Positions 43,518-55,140 of a DNA stretch of 64,000 nucleotides are shown piece after piece. The notes under the pieces are model-generated. The model was not told the DNA's origin. It saw nothing but the letters and a program-made list of their open reading frames with translations, and did no database searches. Source of the stretch: Pelobates cultripes (lineage: Eukaryota > Chordata > Amphibia > Anura > Pelobatidae); the NCBI GenBank assembly GCA_933207985.1, contig OW240915.1:108428643-108492642 (forward strand), in the 5' to 3' direction. The translations under genes and the position numbers were made by a program. The first letter of the stretch is position 1, and every line of letters starts with the position of its first letter.

Positions 43518-45441
43518 ACTAGTGCATTATACAGCTGTACCTTATTTTTAAGATTGTGGTACATAATGCGGTTGTGCTTTTACTAGGAAGCATTTAAGCT
43601 GTGTTGCATTTAAAACTGTTTTCATTTAAAGTTGCATGTAATACCGCAAGTCATTGAAGACTGCAGTGCTTTTGAAGACTGCAGTTTGTTTGAAAACTGT
43701 GATAAAATTTGGAAACTGTGATACATTTTGGAAACTGTGTTACCTTTTATACCTTGCGGCCTTTAGACTGTGGTGCCTTTAAAATTGATTTTTTGCTCCT
43801 GGTTTCCTTTTAAACTTCCTTGCAGGCACTTTTGTTATCTATGTTGCTTCCCCTCGGTCCCAGTGATTTATTCCTGGTTCCCTGGGTGTTTAAGGGCCAT
43901 GTAGGCTTCAGACAGAGTCCTCTCCCTGGTCTCTAACAGCAAACACACTCAGAATAGGCCCACATGTGTGCAGTTTGTGCCTTATTGGGCCTAATACAGA
44001 GGACTTGCATTGTGGGAATACAAGTTGTGGCAGCCATCTTGGATAAGGGCAATTGCCAGAAAGTGCCTAAGATAAAGGGAAAATTACAGTAAACATACAC
44101 TTATGGGGTAAGTATTTGCAGGGTCTCCAGACATGGATAAGTGCTGTCTTCAGCCTGTTTTAAAGCTGTTTTGCTGGTTTCTTATAGAATTTAACAGTGC
44201 ACATTTTTTCTTAATACTTTACCACAGGTAATATTTAGTTATTATTATTTGTCAGGTGTCTGATTCTTCACCAGGATCTGGATATGAGGAGAATACAGTG
44301 GAAGGAATCGGTTATGCACTGACTGCCTCCAGAAGGTTGTCGCTTCAGCATGACCTATCACTGTGCAGCCACATGACATGCGGGCAGGGCTTACAAAGTA
44401 AGTTCCAGAGGCCTTAGGGGTAAGAAAAGAGGCCAGGCTTTACCCTGTGGAGGAAGTTATTTCCAACCCCAGAACTACACCACCTAAGTTGCACACTTAT
44501 GGATCATAGGTGGACGCAGACCTGTCCAAAATTTTACGCCTACCATTGCAGGAGGCCAGCCAGCTGTGATTTCCGCTGCTGTTTCTACAAACATGAAATA
44601 TGTGATTAAAGATCTAAAGGCTACTATGGAGAGAGATATTAAAGGCCAAGATTGAAGAGGCAATCTGAAGTCTTCTGGTTACAACTGACTTCTTCACAGA
44701 AACTTCCCTAGATGTAACTAGGATAGTCTGTGGATCAAATGGCTTTATCTATAGCAGCTAAGAAAGCATTATGGTTCTGTTTCTGGGATGATGACTCATC
44801 CTCAAAGTCTGCCCTCTACACCATTCTATTTGAAGGGGTGGTGCTGTTTGGGGAAAACTTTGGATAATTCCATTGAAAAGGCGAATGAGGGCTGCAAAAT
44901 ATTGGTACCTTAGGATGGAAGTTCCAAGGATCCCAGCTCCTCATAGTCTGACCGGAGAACCTCCAGTGACCAGTATTTCTGAGATACATGAAGCTACTGG
45001 CCCTGCGGGGAATACTCCAGAGGTAACTCAGGGCAGTTGGTAAACCTGCCTTTCAAGGTTCTAATGTAGCTATAACGCAGTTGTTTTGCTCTTCAGCAAT
45101 GAACATATCTCCTCCATTACTAGGAGCCTCATTTTTCTGATCACACATTCCTGGGCTTGTCATACTCTGGAGGCTTGAGTGTTATCCATGGCCCAGATTG
45201 ATATAGACTGGAGTTTTTTCTTAACGGGCACAGGAGTCTCCATACCAACAGGAGCATTAAGACCAATGAATCAAAAGGTAAAGCACTGAAGGAAGAAGCC
45301 TTCTGGACGAAGAGGTGATTTTTTTTTTAGGTCCCAGAACAAGAGCAGTTCCAGGGACAAGTTTCGACCTCTCTTCTGGTGCTAAGAGGAAAAGCACATG
45401 AAAGCCTACACTGGATCTAAGAGGGGCCAACAAGAGGCTGA

Positions 45442-45756
45442 ATGTTAGTCTTCAGGATGATGTCAATCAGATCCATATCTCAAGCAATCTGGAAGGATAA
45501 TTTCCTTACCTCTATATATCTCAAGGATGCTTACTTTCAGTCCAATCTGCAGAGATCTTCGGCATTAGCTCAGAAGAGAACTTCCATGTTAGTGCCCTAC
45601 CATTTGGCCTCAATGCGGCCCCAAGAATCTTTCTATGTGCTTATAGTGTTATTGAGAGTCCAGAACTCCACCTGGTTCCATTATCTGGAGGATCTACTTG
45701 TGATAGCCTTAGACCCTCAGAAGGCAGGCACACATAGGTATATAGTTCTTTCATAA
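45442..45756 (+). pseudogene. DIRS reverse transcriptase remnant
   Basis: This frame holds two blocks typical of DIRS/Ngaro RT: FLTSIYLKDAYFQSNLQRSS (motif A region, catalytic Asp in KDAYF) and FHYLEDLLVIALDPQKA (YLDD-type catalytic box, here YLED). Fragments at 45939-46130 and 46195-46509 continue downstream and may come from the RNase H part. Stops and frame changes prevent a full-length protein. The YLED reading replaces an Asp of the usual box. Confidence 0.72.
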
Positions 45757-46975
45757 CTCCTAAAGTTTGGCTGCTTGATGAATATCAAGAAAAGCAGTTT
45801 CAGACCAGCTCAGTGATTGACATTCCTGAGTTGAAAATTCTAGGCTCTGCTTTTCCCTATCTCGGGAACAGTTCCACAGATTGTAAATGTTTTCTCTCCC
45901 AGTTTCTTCATTTCTGCTTGGTAACAGCAAGAAAATAGATGCAACTACTAGGAATCCGGGCTTCCACCAGCAGACTTGTCAGAGGGGCCCAATGGCATCT
46001 TTGGATTCCTTACAGATCCTTCCTATCTTGGTCTAACAAGAGAGAGATTATTGGAGCCAGCCACTTACTATGTCCCCATCAGTGGAGTTGCACCTTATCC
46101 TGGCTGCTGAAAGAGGGATTGGATCTCTGAGTTTCCAGTGAACAGAACCTCATTGGTCAATTATTAGCTCGAATTCCAGTTTTTATAAGATTGGTTGCAC
46201 AGTGTTTGGACCATGTTGCACAATATTTCCATTCATTTGTATGGAATTAAGAGTCATTTTCTAGGCTCTTCTTCACTTCAGAGGCTTGCTGAAGAACGAG
46301 TGGGTCCAAATTTGCTCAAATTTCAATGCAACTGTATCCTATATCTACCAAGATGGGTCTCACAGATACGTATTGATGGAATTCCAGCCCATAATGATCA
46401 GGGCACAGAAGAACAACCAGTGGCTCAAAATACCATGGCTGTTTGCTGGAGCCAAATAACTGTGCCAAGGTGGATTGGCAACCATGTCCTGACGGATCCT
46501 CGTGGTTGACGCAGATTGTTTGATGGCCATTTCTTGGAACTACCAGGTCCAGAAGTATTTTTTACATGCTAGGACCAGAATGCTCAGGTTCAGGATACAC
46601 TGGCTCAAATTTAGAATTTTAGTATGATGTACATATTTTCCTGTTTTCGACCTTCTTAAAAAGGCAATGCAAGAGGTGACAGTGGAAGACCGTGTCGACT
46701 CTAATTCCTATGATGAATAAGATGATTCTGGAACCTCCAAGGGAAATTCCTGTACGTCCAGACCTATTACAAGGCCCCATGACACACCAGGATCCTCAAG
46801 TTCTGGTGTTGATGCGGGAGTCCATATTAGTATAGGCATCCCTGAGACGGTCATTGAGATCCTCTTACAATCCTATACAGGCTTTACTAAGCTTGACATG
46901 CTTTTGTCTGTTGGAATTACTCCTCGTTCAGGCCTTGAAAGGTTCTGTGTTATAACACTCTAGAGGAACACTTAG

Positions 46976-48180
46976 CTGCACTTTGCTTCATATAGGCATT
47001 GATTGAAATCATGCCTCCACTGAGTGTGGTGAAGCCAATATGTGACATACCAATGGTCACACGAGCCCTGACTGAACCATTATTAGAACCTCTAGAAGGA
47101 GCTTCCATGGTGGTAGCACAGAAAGTGCTGGTGGCTGGTACCCCAGCAAGAATAATGGGTGAACTCCAGGCTTGGTCCTGTGAACCCCCTTTCACTACTT
47201 TTCAACAGATATGGTCGTCTTGCATTTGGCACCTGAAGATCCTGCCTATGGTGAATGCTTATCTATGTCATTCTCTACCTGTACTGAAGGGAACCGATTG
47301 AGCGTTGATGCCCCTGGTGTTTTGCTTCATGTAAGCAACAATTGAACTCAAGCCTCCGCTGAGGGTCTTGAAACCAATATGTGACGTACCACTGGTCTCA
47401 CAGACTCTGACTGTACTTCTAACAAGAGCTTCCATGATGTTAGCCCAGACGTTGCTGTTGCTAGTGACTGGTACCTCAGCAGGGTAAATGTGTGCACTTG
47501 CTGCACTTTGCTTCATATAGGCATTGATTGAAATCATGCCTCCACTGAGTGTGGTGAAACCAATATATGATGTACCACTGGTCTCATGGGCCCTGACTGA
47601 ACCATTATTCGAACCTCTAGAAGGAGCTTCCATGGTGGTAGCACAGACAGTGCTGGTGGCTGGCACCCCAGCAAGGGAAATGGGTGAACTCCAGGCTTGA
47701 TCCTGTGTACCCCCATTCACTGAATTTCAACAGGAGATGGTTGTCTTGCATGTAGCACCAGTGATCGTGCCCAAAGTGAGAGCCTTTCAATGCCGTTCTC
47801 TACCTGTAGCAAAGGATTTGGGGCATTCTCCACTAGTGCTGTTACAGCATCTCGTGGGCTTCCATGGCAATGGTCTCTGCTGAAACTTTGTAAAGTTGGC
47901 ATTTTGACCTCTTTGAACTAGTTTGTCCTGCATTACATATTGGACATTGAAGCAATTAACGAGGCACAATTTGGACGTCACGTCCGTTCTCTACCTGTGC
48001 TGGAGGGTATCAGGGCACTCTCCTCTCATGCTGTTGCAGCATCATGGGTTGCCATGGCAATGGTTTCTGCTGACACTTTTTGTAAGCTAGCATTTGAACC
48101 TCCTTTAGACACGTTTGTCTGGCATTTCATACTGTTCGTTAAAACAGTCTATGGTGCACAATTTGGTACTCAAGTACTTA
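46976..48180. repeat. Tandem-repeat tail inside the DIRS element
   Basis: A segment starting CTTTGCTTCATATAGGCATT occurs at about 46981, in diverged form at 47321, and again at 47516. A second type starting CCGTTCTCTACCTGT occurs at 47793 and 47984 (about 191 bases apart). Together they form a decayed higher-order array. On the minus strand the first type stays open across copies and encodes related peptides (GTSYIGFTTLSGGMISINAY; SHIGFKTLSGGLSSIVAY). The first copy is also open on the plus strand. I do not recognise the peptide. Confidence 0.75.
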
Positions 48181-48264
48181 ACTCAGTTCATTCTTCTATC
48201 TATGTTGAATTATTCTGATAATTTGATTGGCTATTCTGTCCCTCCCTTTGTAAGCTTGGGTATT

Positions 48265-48366
48265 CCCCATGTGTATATGCTGCCATGATTAGCCAGGAAA
48301 GTGGAAAATGTATTCATACTTACCGTAATTTTCTTTTCCTGGCTATTATTCATGGCAGCATATACT
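48265..48366 (+). repeat. Internal complementary region of DIRS element
   Basis: CCCATGTGTATATGCTGCC and the bases to 48300 complement the left terminus. From 48301, gtggaaaatgtattcatact onward complements the right terminus. The abutting point (ccaggaaa|gtggaaaat) reproduces the junction a circle of the two ends would have. Confidence 0.88.
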
Positions 48367-48413
48367 TCCCTCCCATTAACGTCTCTATTTATGTACTGTA
48401 GAGCTTGTAAACT

Positions 48414-48565
48414 GACTGAGGACCTTAGGGATGGAGCCTCCTTTTAAAACCTTGGTGGTTTTCCTGTCCTATCGGCTGTAGGGGAGGAGCTAACCCATGT
48501 GTATATGCTGCCATGAATAATAGCCAGGAAAAGAAAATTACGGTAAGTATGAATAAATTTTCCAC
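48414..48565 (+). repeat. Right inverted terminal repeat of DIRS element
   Basis: Inverted copy of the left terminus, plus a right-only extension (about 48527-48565) containing AAAATTACGGTAAGTATGAA. That extension recurs in the internal complementary region and at 3355-3385. Confidence 0.9.
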
Positions 48566-49690
48566 TATATGATGTTGGCTTTTAAAATGAACATAGTTTG
48601 CTTTTAATATTGCATATAAATATACTATTTCCTAATCTCCTGTTTATATATTGTGATTTTCTGTCTGAAGACCAAGAAATGTGTTATGTGTATTAATGGT
48701 CAGTATTTAAAGGGAAAAAGTAAGTGTTACAAGTGTTAAGGTGATCTGGAAATCCTAAATATAGATACTGGAAAAAAAGCAAATCAGCACTTCTATTTCA
48801 AGAAATGCTGGCTCATATTGCTAAACTCTTTTTGTTTACTTTTAAAATAGCAGCAAATATAATCTATTGAAATGATCATTAAAATACACTTGGCTTCCTC
48901 TTTCGTTGCTGCTCCACTAGACTAGATAAGTTCTACCATGACTTACTGCTTATATTTGGTTCTTCCATATATTTGTATACATCCATCCAAACCTCACTGT
49001 TTTATATTAAAAGGTTCTCCTGGGTTCCATTTGTCTCCCCTTCTGGGTTGGTGACTCCCCTATGTCCTGCTCTCTTCCCTATCTCCCTTTGTGCACTTTG
49101 CTGTTCCAGCAGCCATCTTGGTCCAGTCAAACCTCTCCTACGTTTCTGCATTTTTTTCTATCTCTCAAGCACTGCCACCACTCCTCTTTTTTTCTTTCTC
49201 TCTGCTTTTGCATTGTGTCACTTGAGTTATAGCACACAAGAGCCAGAAGGCCCCACAGCCTCTTTGCCATTTTGATAGCATTTTATGTTGTGTCCTGTTA
49301 ACAATCATGTACTGGATGTCCTCCAATACTTTCCCAGTTTGGACGTTTGCTTATTCCTCCTCCTTTTATTACACTGTGTTTATTTTCTCTTTTCTCTATT
49401 TTGGGGTATGTTCATTGCTGACACACTCCCAACATATAAATAGAAGTACCCTATGCCATGTTGGGGTTCCTAGTGACCCAATAACACATTTGTGATTACA
49501 TACACAGATTATCTGGTCTCTTGACACAGCTATTCCTGACTATCCTGATATCTGGCTTCCCTGACCTAGCTTCCTTTTGATTCATTTAGCAGAGCCACTC
49601 TAAAGACAGGTTAACATGCATTCTATTCTCTGGGTTTATACTCTTCCTGGGAGGAGGGGATTTCCTCTTCTGTTACTATTTGTTAGGTTG
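48566..49690. other. Intergenic, no gene recognised
   Basis: Open frames at 48973-49275 and 49307-49495 (+) have no domain or splice support. A repeat origin is likely but not shown. Confidence 0.4.
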
Positions 49691-49739
49691 GCTCCTTGTC
49701 AGTTTTCATGGTGGAATCCTTGGTACAGAATTACTCCCA

Positions 49740-50300
49740 CTACGTTTCGTGAGTAATCACCAGTGAACCTAATGGTCTACTATTTATGGCCGCAACAGCC
49801 AAGGGTGTTTCTTTCTCTCTTAAGGGTGCTTCTTAACAAAGCTGGAATCGAGGAAGTTCTTAGCCGCACTGGAGTCAACCAAGGCGCTCTATCAGCAGAA
49901 ATGTCATAATATAGGGATATAGGGAGAAGCAATGTATTTAGAAGCAAGTGAGGGAACTCTGATGTAACATACAAGGCCGGTACCCTAAGTGGTCTTAGGT
50001 GCGAGAGGTTTCCGGATGAATGGAGTGACACTCTTTTTGCATGCAGCCTATTTTACAACAGTAAAGACAGAGTACCTCTTTCCTCCTTTTCTGCTTCAGT
50101 AAGCATTGTAACCCAGTTGCATAGGTTCTGTCTCTGGCATGGTGGGAATCTTGGGATTGACAACCTTAGGCATAACGGATACAGTAAGATGTCTGTTACT
50201 ACTCTTGGTATACTGTCAATCTTAAACTCTGCTATCTATATTGATGAGGTTGTCAATCTTCCAATGCTACAGGGAGTTCTCTGCCAGCTGGAAATTGTGA
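49740..50300 (-). pseudogene. Ty3/gypsy gag-protease remnant
   Basis: Reading the minus strand in shifting frames gives MPETEPMQLGYNAY (a gag signature), then a degraded zinc knuckle CLYC-like block (CCKIG..QKEC). A protease-like segment follows with DSSAAKNFLDSSFVKKHPL, where a functional copy would have DSGA. Stops and shifts occur throughout. No LTRs were identified near it. Confidence 0.6.
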
Positions 50301-50575
50301 ACCAGAGGGCCATTAGCCTCCCAGTTACACAGTAATCAGTCAGACACGCAAAGAGTCAGTAACAAAGCCAAGTCAATACCTTGGACTGAATGCCACACCA
50401 CCCAGTGGCTGCATGCGGCTTGGTAAGGGGAACATCCCTTCTACATATATATGCTTTCCCTTGCTTGGACAGTAGAAGTGCATGGAGTAGCCTGCCCAAA
50501 ATGTGCAGTAGCTCTGAGTCCAGGGTTTCTTCGGAGATCCCCTGACCTTGCCACAAACCTTAGGTCCGTTTTGGC

Positions 50576-51106
50576 TTATTGCTGTTTCAGCTCTTGTATG
50601 GTTTGCTGCAGAAGCAGTGTTTGCTGAGCATTTTGGCAAGTGTCTTGTTCCAGTGTGCCCATGCTGCCTGTCAGGCCTCTCAGGTCTTGGCAGATTTGGG
50701 CCTTGTTGGCTTTTAGCGTGTGTTGAAGGCCCACCAGCAGTTCTTTCAGGACTGCCGCTGTGACTGGGGCTGAGTCTGGTGGTAAGTGTGACGGCTTGGA
50801 GGCTGCTAGTGTGGGTACGTGATGCTCCACTGCGCCGTCCGAGAAATCATCTCCGATATCAGAGGCATTATCTGCAAAGGCGTCATCTTGGGATCCATGG
50901 CGCTTTGAGCCTGTCGTCAGAGGTCCCCAATATTCCTGCTCTTTTTTTTTGTTTTTGCTTGTCTGGCTTAGATTTTCTGGTTGCACAACCCATTGTGCTG
51001 TTGCCTGCCCAGGGGTCTGTGTGGGGTTCCTGTTGAAAGGGGTTATAGCCTCGTATTCTGCAATAAATTGACTTGTTGGGGCAGAGCAGATCCAACATGT
51101 GGCCAT
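50576..51106 (-). pseudogene. L1 ORF1 N-terminal fragment
   Basis: The 176-residue minus frame has an acidic linker (DDAFADNASDIGDDFSDGAV), then VTAAVLKELLVGLQHTLKAN and a glutamine-rich coiled coil ending TIQELKQQ. This resembles the front half of amphibian L1 ORF1 proteins. The RRM-like and C-terminal domains are missing after the stop. Upstream, towards 51140, the strand reads GGAGGGCGGAGCCATGCAG, similar in style to an L1 5' end. The gap begins 50 bases beyond the frame. Confidence 0.6.
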
Positions 51107-51155
51107 TCAGTACAGCTGCATGGCTCCGCCCTCCCATGTTATTTTTTTAAATGGG

Positions 51156-51255
51156 NNNNNNNNNNNNNNNNNNNNNNNNNNNNNNNNNNNNNNNNNNNNN
51201 NNNNNNNNNNNNNNNNNNNNNNNNNNNNNNNNNNNNNNNNNNNNNNNNNNNNNNN
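51156..51255. other. Assembly gap, 100 N
   Basis: Exactly 100 N separating an L1 fragment from the middle of a hAT transposase. The 5' half of that transposase and the left end of the element are in the missing sequence. Confidence 0.98.
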
Positions 51256-52766
51256 TCGTAGCAGCTCTGGGCCTAGCCGGTTTGACGCACATCCCTTGCC
51301 TGGCGCATGTGCTGAATTTGGTGGTGCAGAAATTCCTGAAAAACTACCCAGATATATTAGAGCTGCTGCGGAAAGTGCTGGCCGTCTGTGCACGCTTTCG
51401 GCGTTCTCACCCTGCTGCTGCTCGCCTGTCTGTGCTGCAGCGTAACTTCGGCCTTCCCGCTCACTGCCTCCTATGCAACGTGCCCACAAGGGTGAACTCC
51501 ACCTTGCACATGCTGGAGAGACTGTGCGAGCAGCAGCAGGCGATAGTGGAGTTTCAGCTGCAGCACGCATGGGACAGTCGCTCTGCGGAACAGCACCACC
51601 TTACCACCAATGAGGGGGCCTCCATGCGAGACCTGTGTGCCATGTTGTGCTGTTTTGAGTACTCCACCAACATGGCCAGTGCCGATGACGCTGTTCTCAG
51701 CCTTACTATCCCGCTTCTATGTCTCCTTGAAAAAACGCTTCGGGCGATGATGGAAGAGGATGTGGCACAGGAGGAAGAGGAGGAGGAAGAGGGGTCATTT
51801 CCACGGTTATCAGGCCAGTCATTCACAAGTGGCTTGGAGGGTGGGTTCCTGCACCAGCATAGGCCAGGTACACAATTGTCCAGCCAGGGCACAGTTCTGG
51901 AGGATGAGGAGGAGGATGATGAGGATGAGGAGGAGGAACCGTGTTCACAGCATGGTGGCACCCAACGCAGCTCATGGGCATCACTGGAGCGTGGCTGGGG
52001 GGATACGGAGGACACAGACGATACACCTCCCACAGAGGACAGCTTGTCCTTGCCTCTGGGCAGCCTGGCACACATGAGCGACTACATGCTGCAGTGCCTG
52101 CGCAACGACTGCCGAGTTGCCCACATTCTAACTTGTGCTGATTACTGGGTGGCCACCCTGCTGGATCCCCGTTACAAGGACAACGTGCCGTCCTTAATTC
52201 CCTCACTGGAGCGTGATCGGAAGATGCGCGACTACAAGCACATGCTGGTAGATGTGCTGCTGAGGGCATTCCCAACTGACACCGGGGGCTCAGTGGAAGC
52301 ACAAGGCGAAGGCAGAGGAGGAGGAAGAGGTCGCCAACGCAGCTGGGGCACCGCCAGCACCTCAGAAGGCAGGGTTAGCATGGCCGAAATGTGGAAAAGC
52401 TTTGTCAGCACGCCACAACAACCAGCACCACCATCTGATATGGAACGTCTTAGCAGGAGGCAGCATTTCAGCAACATGGTGGAACAGTACGTGTGCACAT
52501 GCCTACACGTACTGACTGATGGGTCTGCCCCATTCAACTTCTGGGTCTCCAAATTGGGCACATGGCCTGAGCTTGCCCTTTATGCCTTGGAGGTGCTGGC
52601 CTGCCCTGCAGCCAGTGTATTGTCTGAACGTGTGTTTAGCACGGCAGGGGGCGTTATCACAGACAAGCGCAGCCGCCTGTCCACAGCCAACGTGGACAAG
52701 CTCACATTTATTAAAATGAACCAGGCATGGATCCCACCAGACTTGTCTGTACCTTGTGCAGAATAG
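51256..52766 (+). CDS. hAT transposase (ZBED-like), N-terminus in gap
   Basis: A hAT DNA transposase catalysing cut-and-paste transposition. From the gap the frame is open for 503 codons to TAG at 52764. It shows the CxxH block (IPCLAHVLNLVVQKFL), an acidic insertion with Glu/Asp runs (about 51757-51940), HILTCADYWVATLLDPRYKD, and the C-terminal dimerisation domain. That domain contains ALEVLACPAASVLSERVFST and then RSRLSTANVDKLTFIKMN, the strongest hAT signature. The BED zinc finger and first catalytic Asp would lie before the gap. Absence of stops suggests a young copy. A domesticated ZBED gene is possible, but the hAT-type terminus at 53460 argues for a transposon. Confidence 0.9.
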
Positions 52767-53460
52767 ACATTTATACCGGCCTCACCCAGCCATTGTTATA
52801 CTCAAGTGCACTTATTCTTTGTTTTCTTTTTTTATATGTCCCAATATTTTGGGGGCTACCCCAATAAAAAAAAAATAAAAAAACAAAAACAAATAAAAAA
52901 CAGTGTTGGCTACCTCCTCCTCCACCACCGCTGCTTCCACCTACACCGCCACGGTCACCGCCTCCTCAACCTATGGGTCACTTAGTATAAACTATGTACA
53001 CAATAGCAGAGGCTTGTGAAGGCCTTTTCTCCATGCATCAGGAGTTGAGCTCAGTTTGAACAATGAAAGAGAATACCCTGCACTCCAACCCTCTCTCAAA
53101 TGGATAATTCTGGTGATCCTCCTGACAGCCATGCTTTAGATTTTGATTTATGTTCTTCCAAAGCTAAAATCAAAGATTCCATCTAGTGCTATTTTATGGC
53201 TCAGCTGTATTTTTAATTTTTAGGTAGTTTATTTTAAGTGATTTCCCTATCCATATTTGTTTGCAGGGCACTTGTCCTACTCTTATCCCCATTTTACTTC
53301 CTTTTGCAGCCCTCTAGCCTTTTCCAGGACTTTTTAAAAGGCATTTTAGTGCCCAAAAGTTCGGGTCTCCATTGACTTCAATGGGGTTCGGGGTCAAGTT
53401 TGGGTCAAGTTCGAGCCTGAACTCGTTGAACCCGAACATCCAGGTGTCCGCTCAACTCTA
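52767..53460 (+). mobile_element. hAT element 3' non-coding region and right terminus
   Basis: It follows the transposase stop. AT-rich with an AATAAA at 52862, then a foldback-prone segment (gacttcaatggggttcgggg, tcgttgaacccgaacatcc). It ends CCGCTCAACTCTA at 53460, whose reverse complement TAGAGTTGAGCGG is a plausible hAT terminal repeat. The partner end is in the gap, so the target duplication cannot be tested. Confidence 0.7.
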
Positions 53461-53639
53461 CAGGGGAGGTCTTGAATGGGCAACAGGGGTAGAGCCCTGG
53501 ATAAGGGGTGAGTATCATATATATAGGTTGCCATTTTCTGTGAGAGGTTTAGCCATCTTAATAATCTCAGCTAGGAACAGCTTACCTGCCCTGTTGCCAG
53601 AGCTTGTTTTTGGCCAGAGACTCCATGGATATTGATAGT

Positions 53640-55140
53640 GTCCTAGCAGCTCTTTGGCCTGAGGCCCTTCAGGATGGCGAGACTTAGCTGCAGGCCCAGC
53701 TTGCTCGCCTGCAGGCTGCGTCCCCCAGATGCCAGAGCCCCTTTCTTGGGCTGTGGGGGGTTCAGCCGGTGGGCCTGGATCCCTAGGGCGTATGCAGCCC
53801 CCAACGTTCTTGTCTCTCTATTGCTGGCCGCCAGGAGGTCGGAAGTGACCTGTGCACCGTGCTAGGATGCCCAGCACGTGTCTTGCTCGTCAGTCAGATG
53901 GAGTGCCGTCGGGCCTCCGGGAGGGTAAGTAGGCCTCAGAGAAGATCTGGAAGGGGGAGTTCATGGAGATATTCTTTTTGCTACCTCTGGAGGTTCTCCC
54001 TCCATCCGATAAGGAGCCCAAGGACTTCTAGAAGGATTGGGAAAAGTTCTGTTACTGTAAAATCCCCAAAACATTTGTCAATTGGATTTGGGCTTCTATC
54101 TTGACCAGCGTGATAGAGGAAAAATCCCCCAGAAAAATGCTCTGCCCTGTTTTGCTACTAGGATTTAGTTTGGAATGCGTGCCAGGTGTATGGGGGTTTA
54201 AGCTGGTGGTGCAATGACAAGCAGTTTCAGCAGCGGCTGGCGGTTCGCCCATCCACAGGGTAGGACCAGAAGGACATTGGGCTTCAGTTGTCAATTATGA
54301 CACGTCTGGCTTTGCATTAAGGTGGTCTGTCATCCTTTCTCGGGGTCGGGGGTGGTGCAGGGGGCTCTTTGCCACTCTAAGTGGGGTGCCAGCTGTAAGT
54401 TTAAACACGAGTGCTTCATGTGTGTGGGGGGACACTCTGCAGCCAAATGCTTCAAGCAGGATAGATCGGGAGCCAAAGGAGACACAAGGGGATTGAAAGG
54501 GGAAGGACGTCGCAGGATTGGTAGGTGGGAATAGGGGAGGTCTAGGTCTTACATGCCCCCCGCTGGGCTGATTTTGTGTCCTGCTGTCTTCTCTCTGTAG
54601 GTCCTGAGTGATGCATTTGGCTGACTGGACACTCCTATGTGTTTTGGGCCCATCGACGTGCTGGTGTCCGGCCAGGTGGGCTTCGTCTGGGGCTATCTCC
54701 TGCAGTGGCAGACGTCCATTCTCAAGGCATGCAATGGGTTCATCTTCTGCCTGAACTGGTCCAATTGTTCCATTTGCTAGGAGTGCCAGACGTCTTGGTG
54801 ATCCATCTTGGAGGCAAAGACCTAGGCAATTCCCCAGTATTGGGGTTGGGGACATGATTAGGTGGGATTTAGCGCAGGTACTTTTACTTTTCCCAGATGT
54901 GTCTGCCTAGTCTGGTTGGATATGGTATCCTGGAACTATTGGCTTTGCACCAAGGATCAGCGTGTGAGGGAAAAAGGAGAGTGTCTAAATTTATATGAGG
55001 GGTTGGGAGCATTGCGATTTGGCATCGTGTTTGGAGTGATGGGGTGCATCTCATGGAAGTTGGGTTAGATCTGTTTACCCTTGCCTTGCAAGGTGCTTTG
55101 GAGGAGGCCATGGCTAGTTTGGTGACACGGCTCAACTGAT
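53640..55140 (+). pseudogene. Ngaro-like retroelement remnant (Cys/His block and SGNH)
   Basis: The frame at 54322-54534 contains CKFKHECFMCVGGHSAAKCF, a Cys/His arrangement found in gag-like proteins of Ngaro/DIRS-type elements. At 54618 onward another frame reads WLTGHSYVFWAHRRAGVRPG and, near 54790, DVLVIHLGGKDLGN. These resemble the GHS and HxGGNDLG blocks of the SGNH hydrolase carried by vertebrate Ngaro elements; the usual Asn reads Lys. Further pieces run to about 55140. Stops and frame changes show a dead copy, and no RT or recombinase was found. Assignment rests on motif resemblance. Confidence 0.6.

Larger units (their letters stand above)
43166..48565 (+). mobile_element. DIRS-type retrotransposon with ITRs and ICR, decayed
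   Basis: DIRS elements replicate through a circular intermediate and integrate with a tyrosine recombinase. The left end (43166-43280, tttcctggctaatcatggca ... ggtcctcagtc) is repeated inverted at 48414-48526. The right end extends further to ATTTTCCAC at 48565. At 48265-48366 a segment joins the complement of the left end directly to the complement of the right end, which is the internal complementary region that defines DIRS architecture. The RT-like frame is at 45442-45756. The gag and recombinase regions are too decayed to outline. It also hosts a TTAA MITE (43437-43517) and a tandem-repeat tail (46976-48180). Confidence 0.85.

Noticed and set aside
51099..52766. A 555-residue frame starting before the gap
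   Set aside because: The frame runs through 100 N of unknown true length, so the start and first part are not real. Only the part from 51256 is called.
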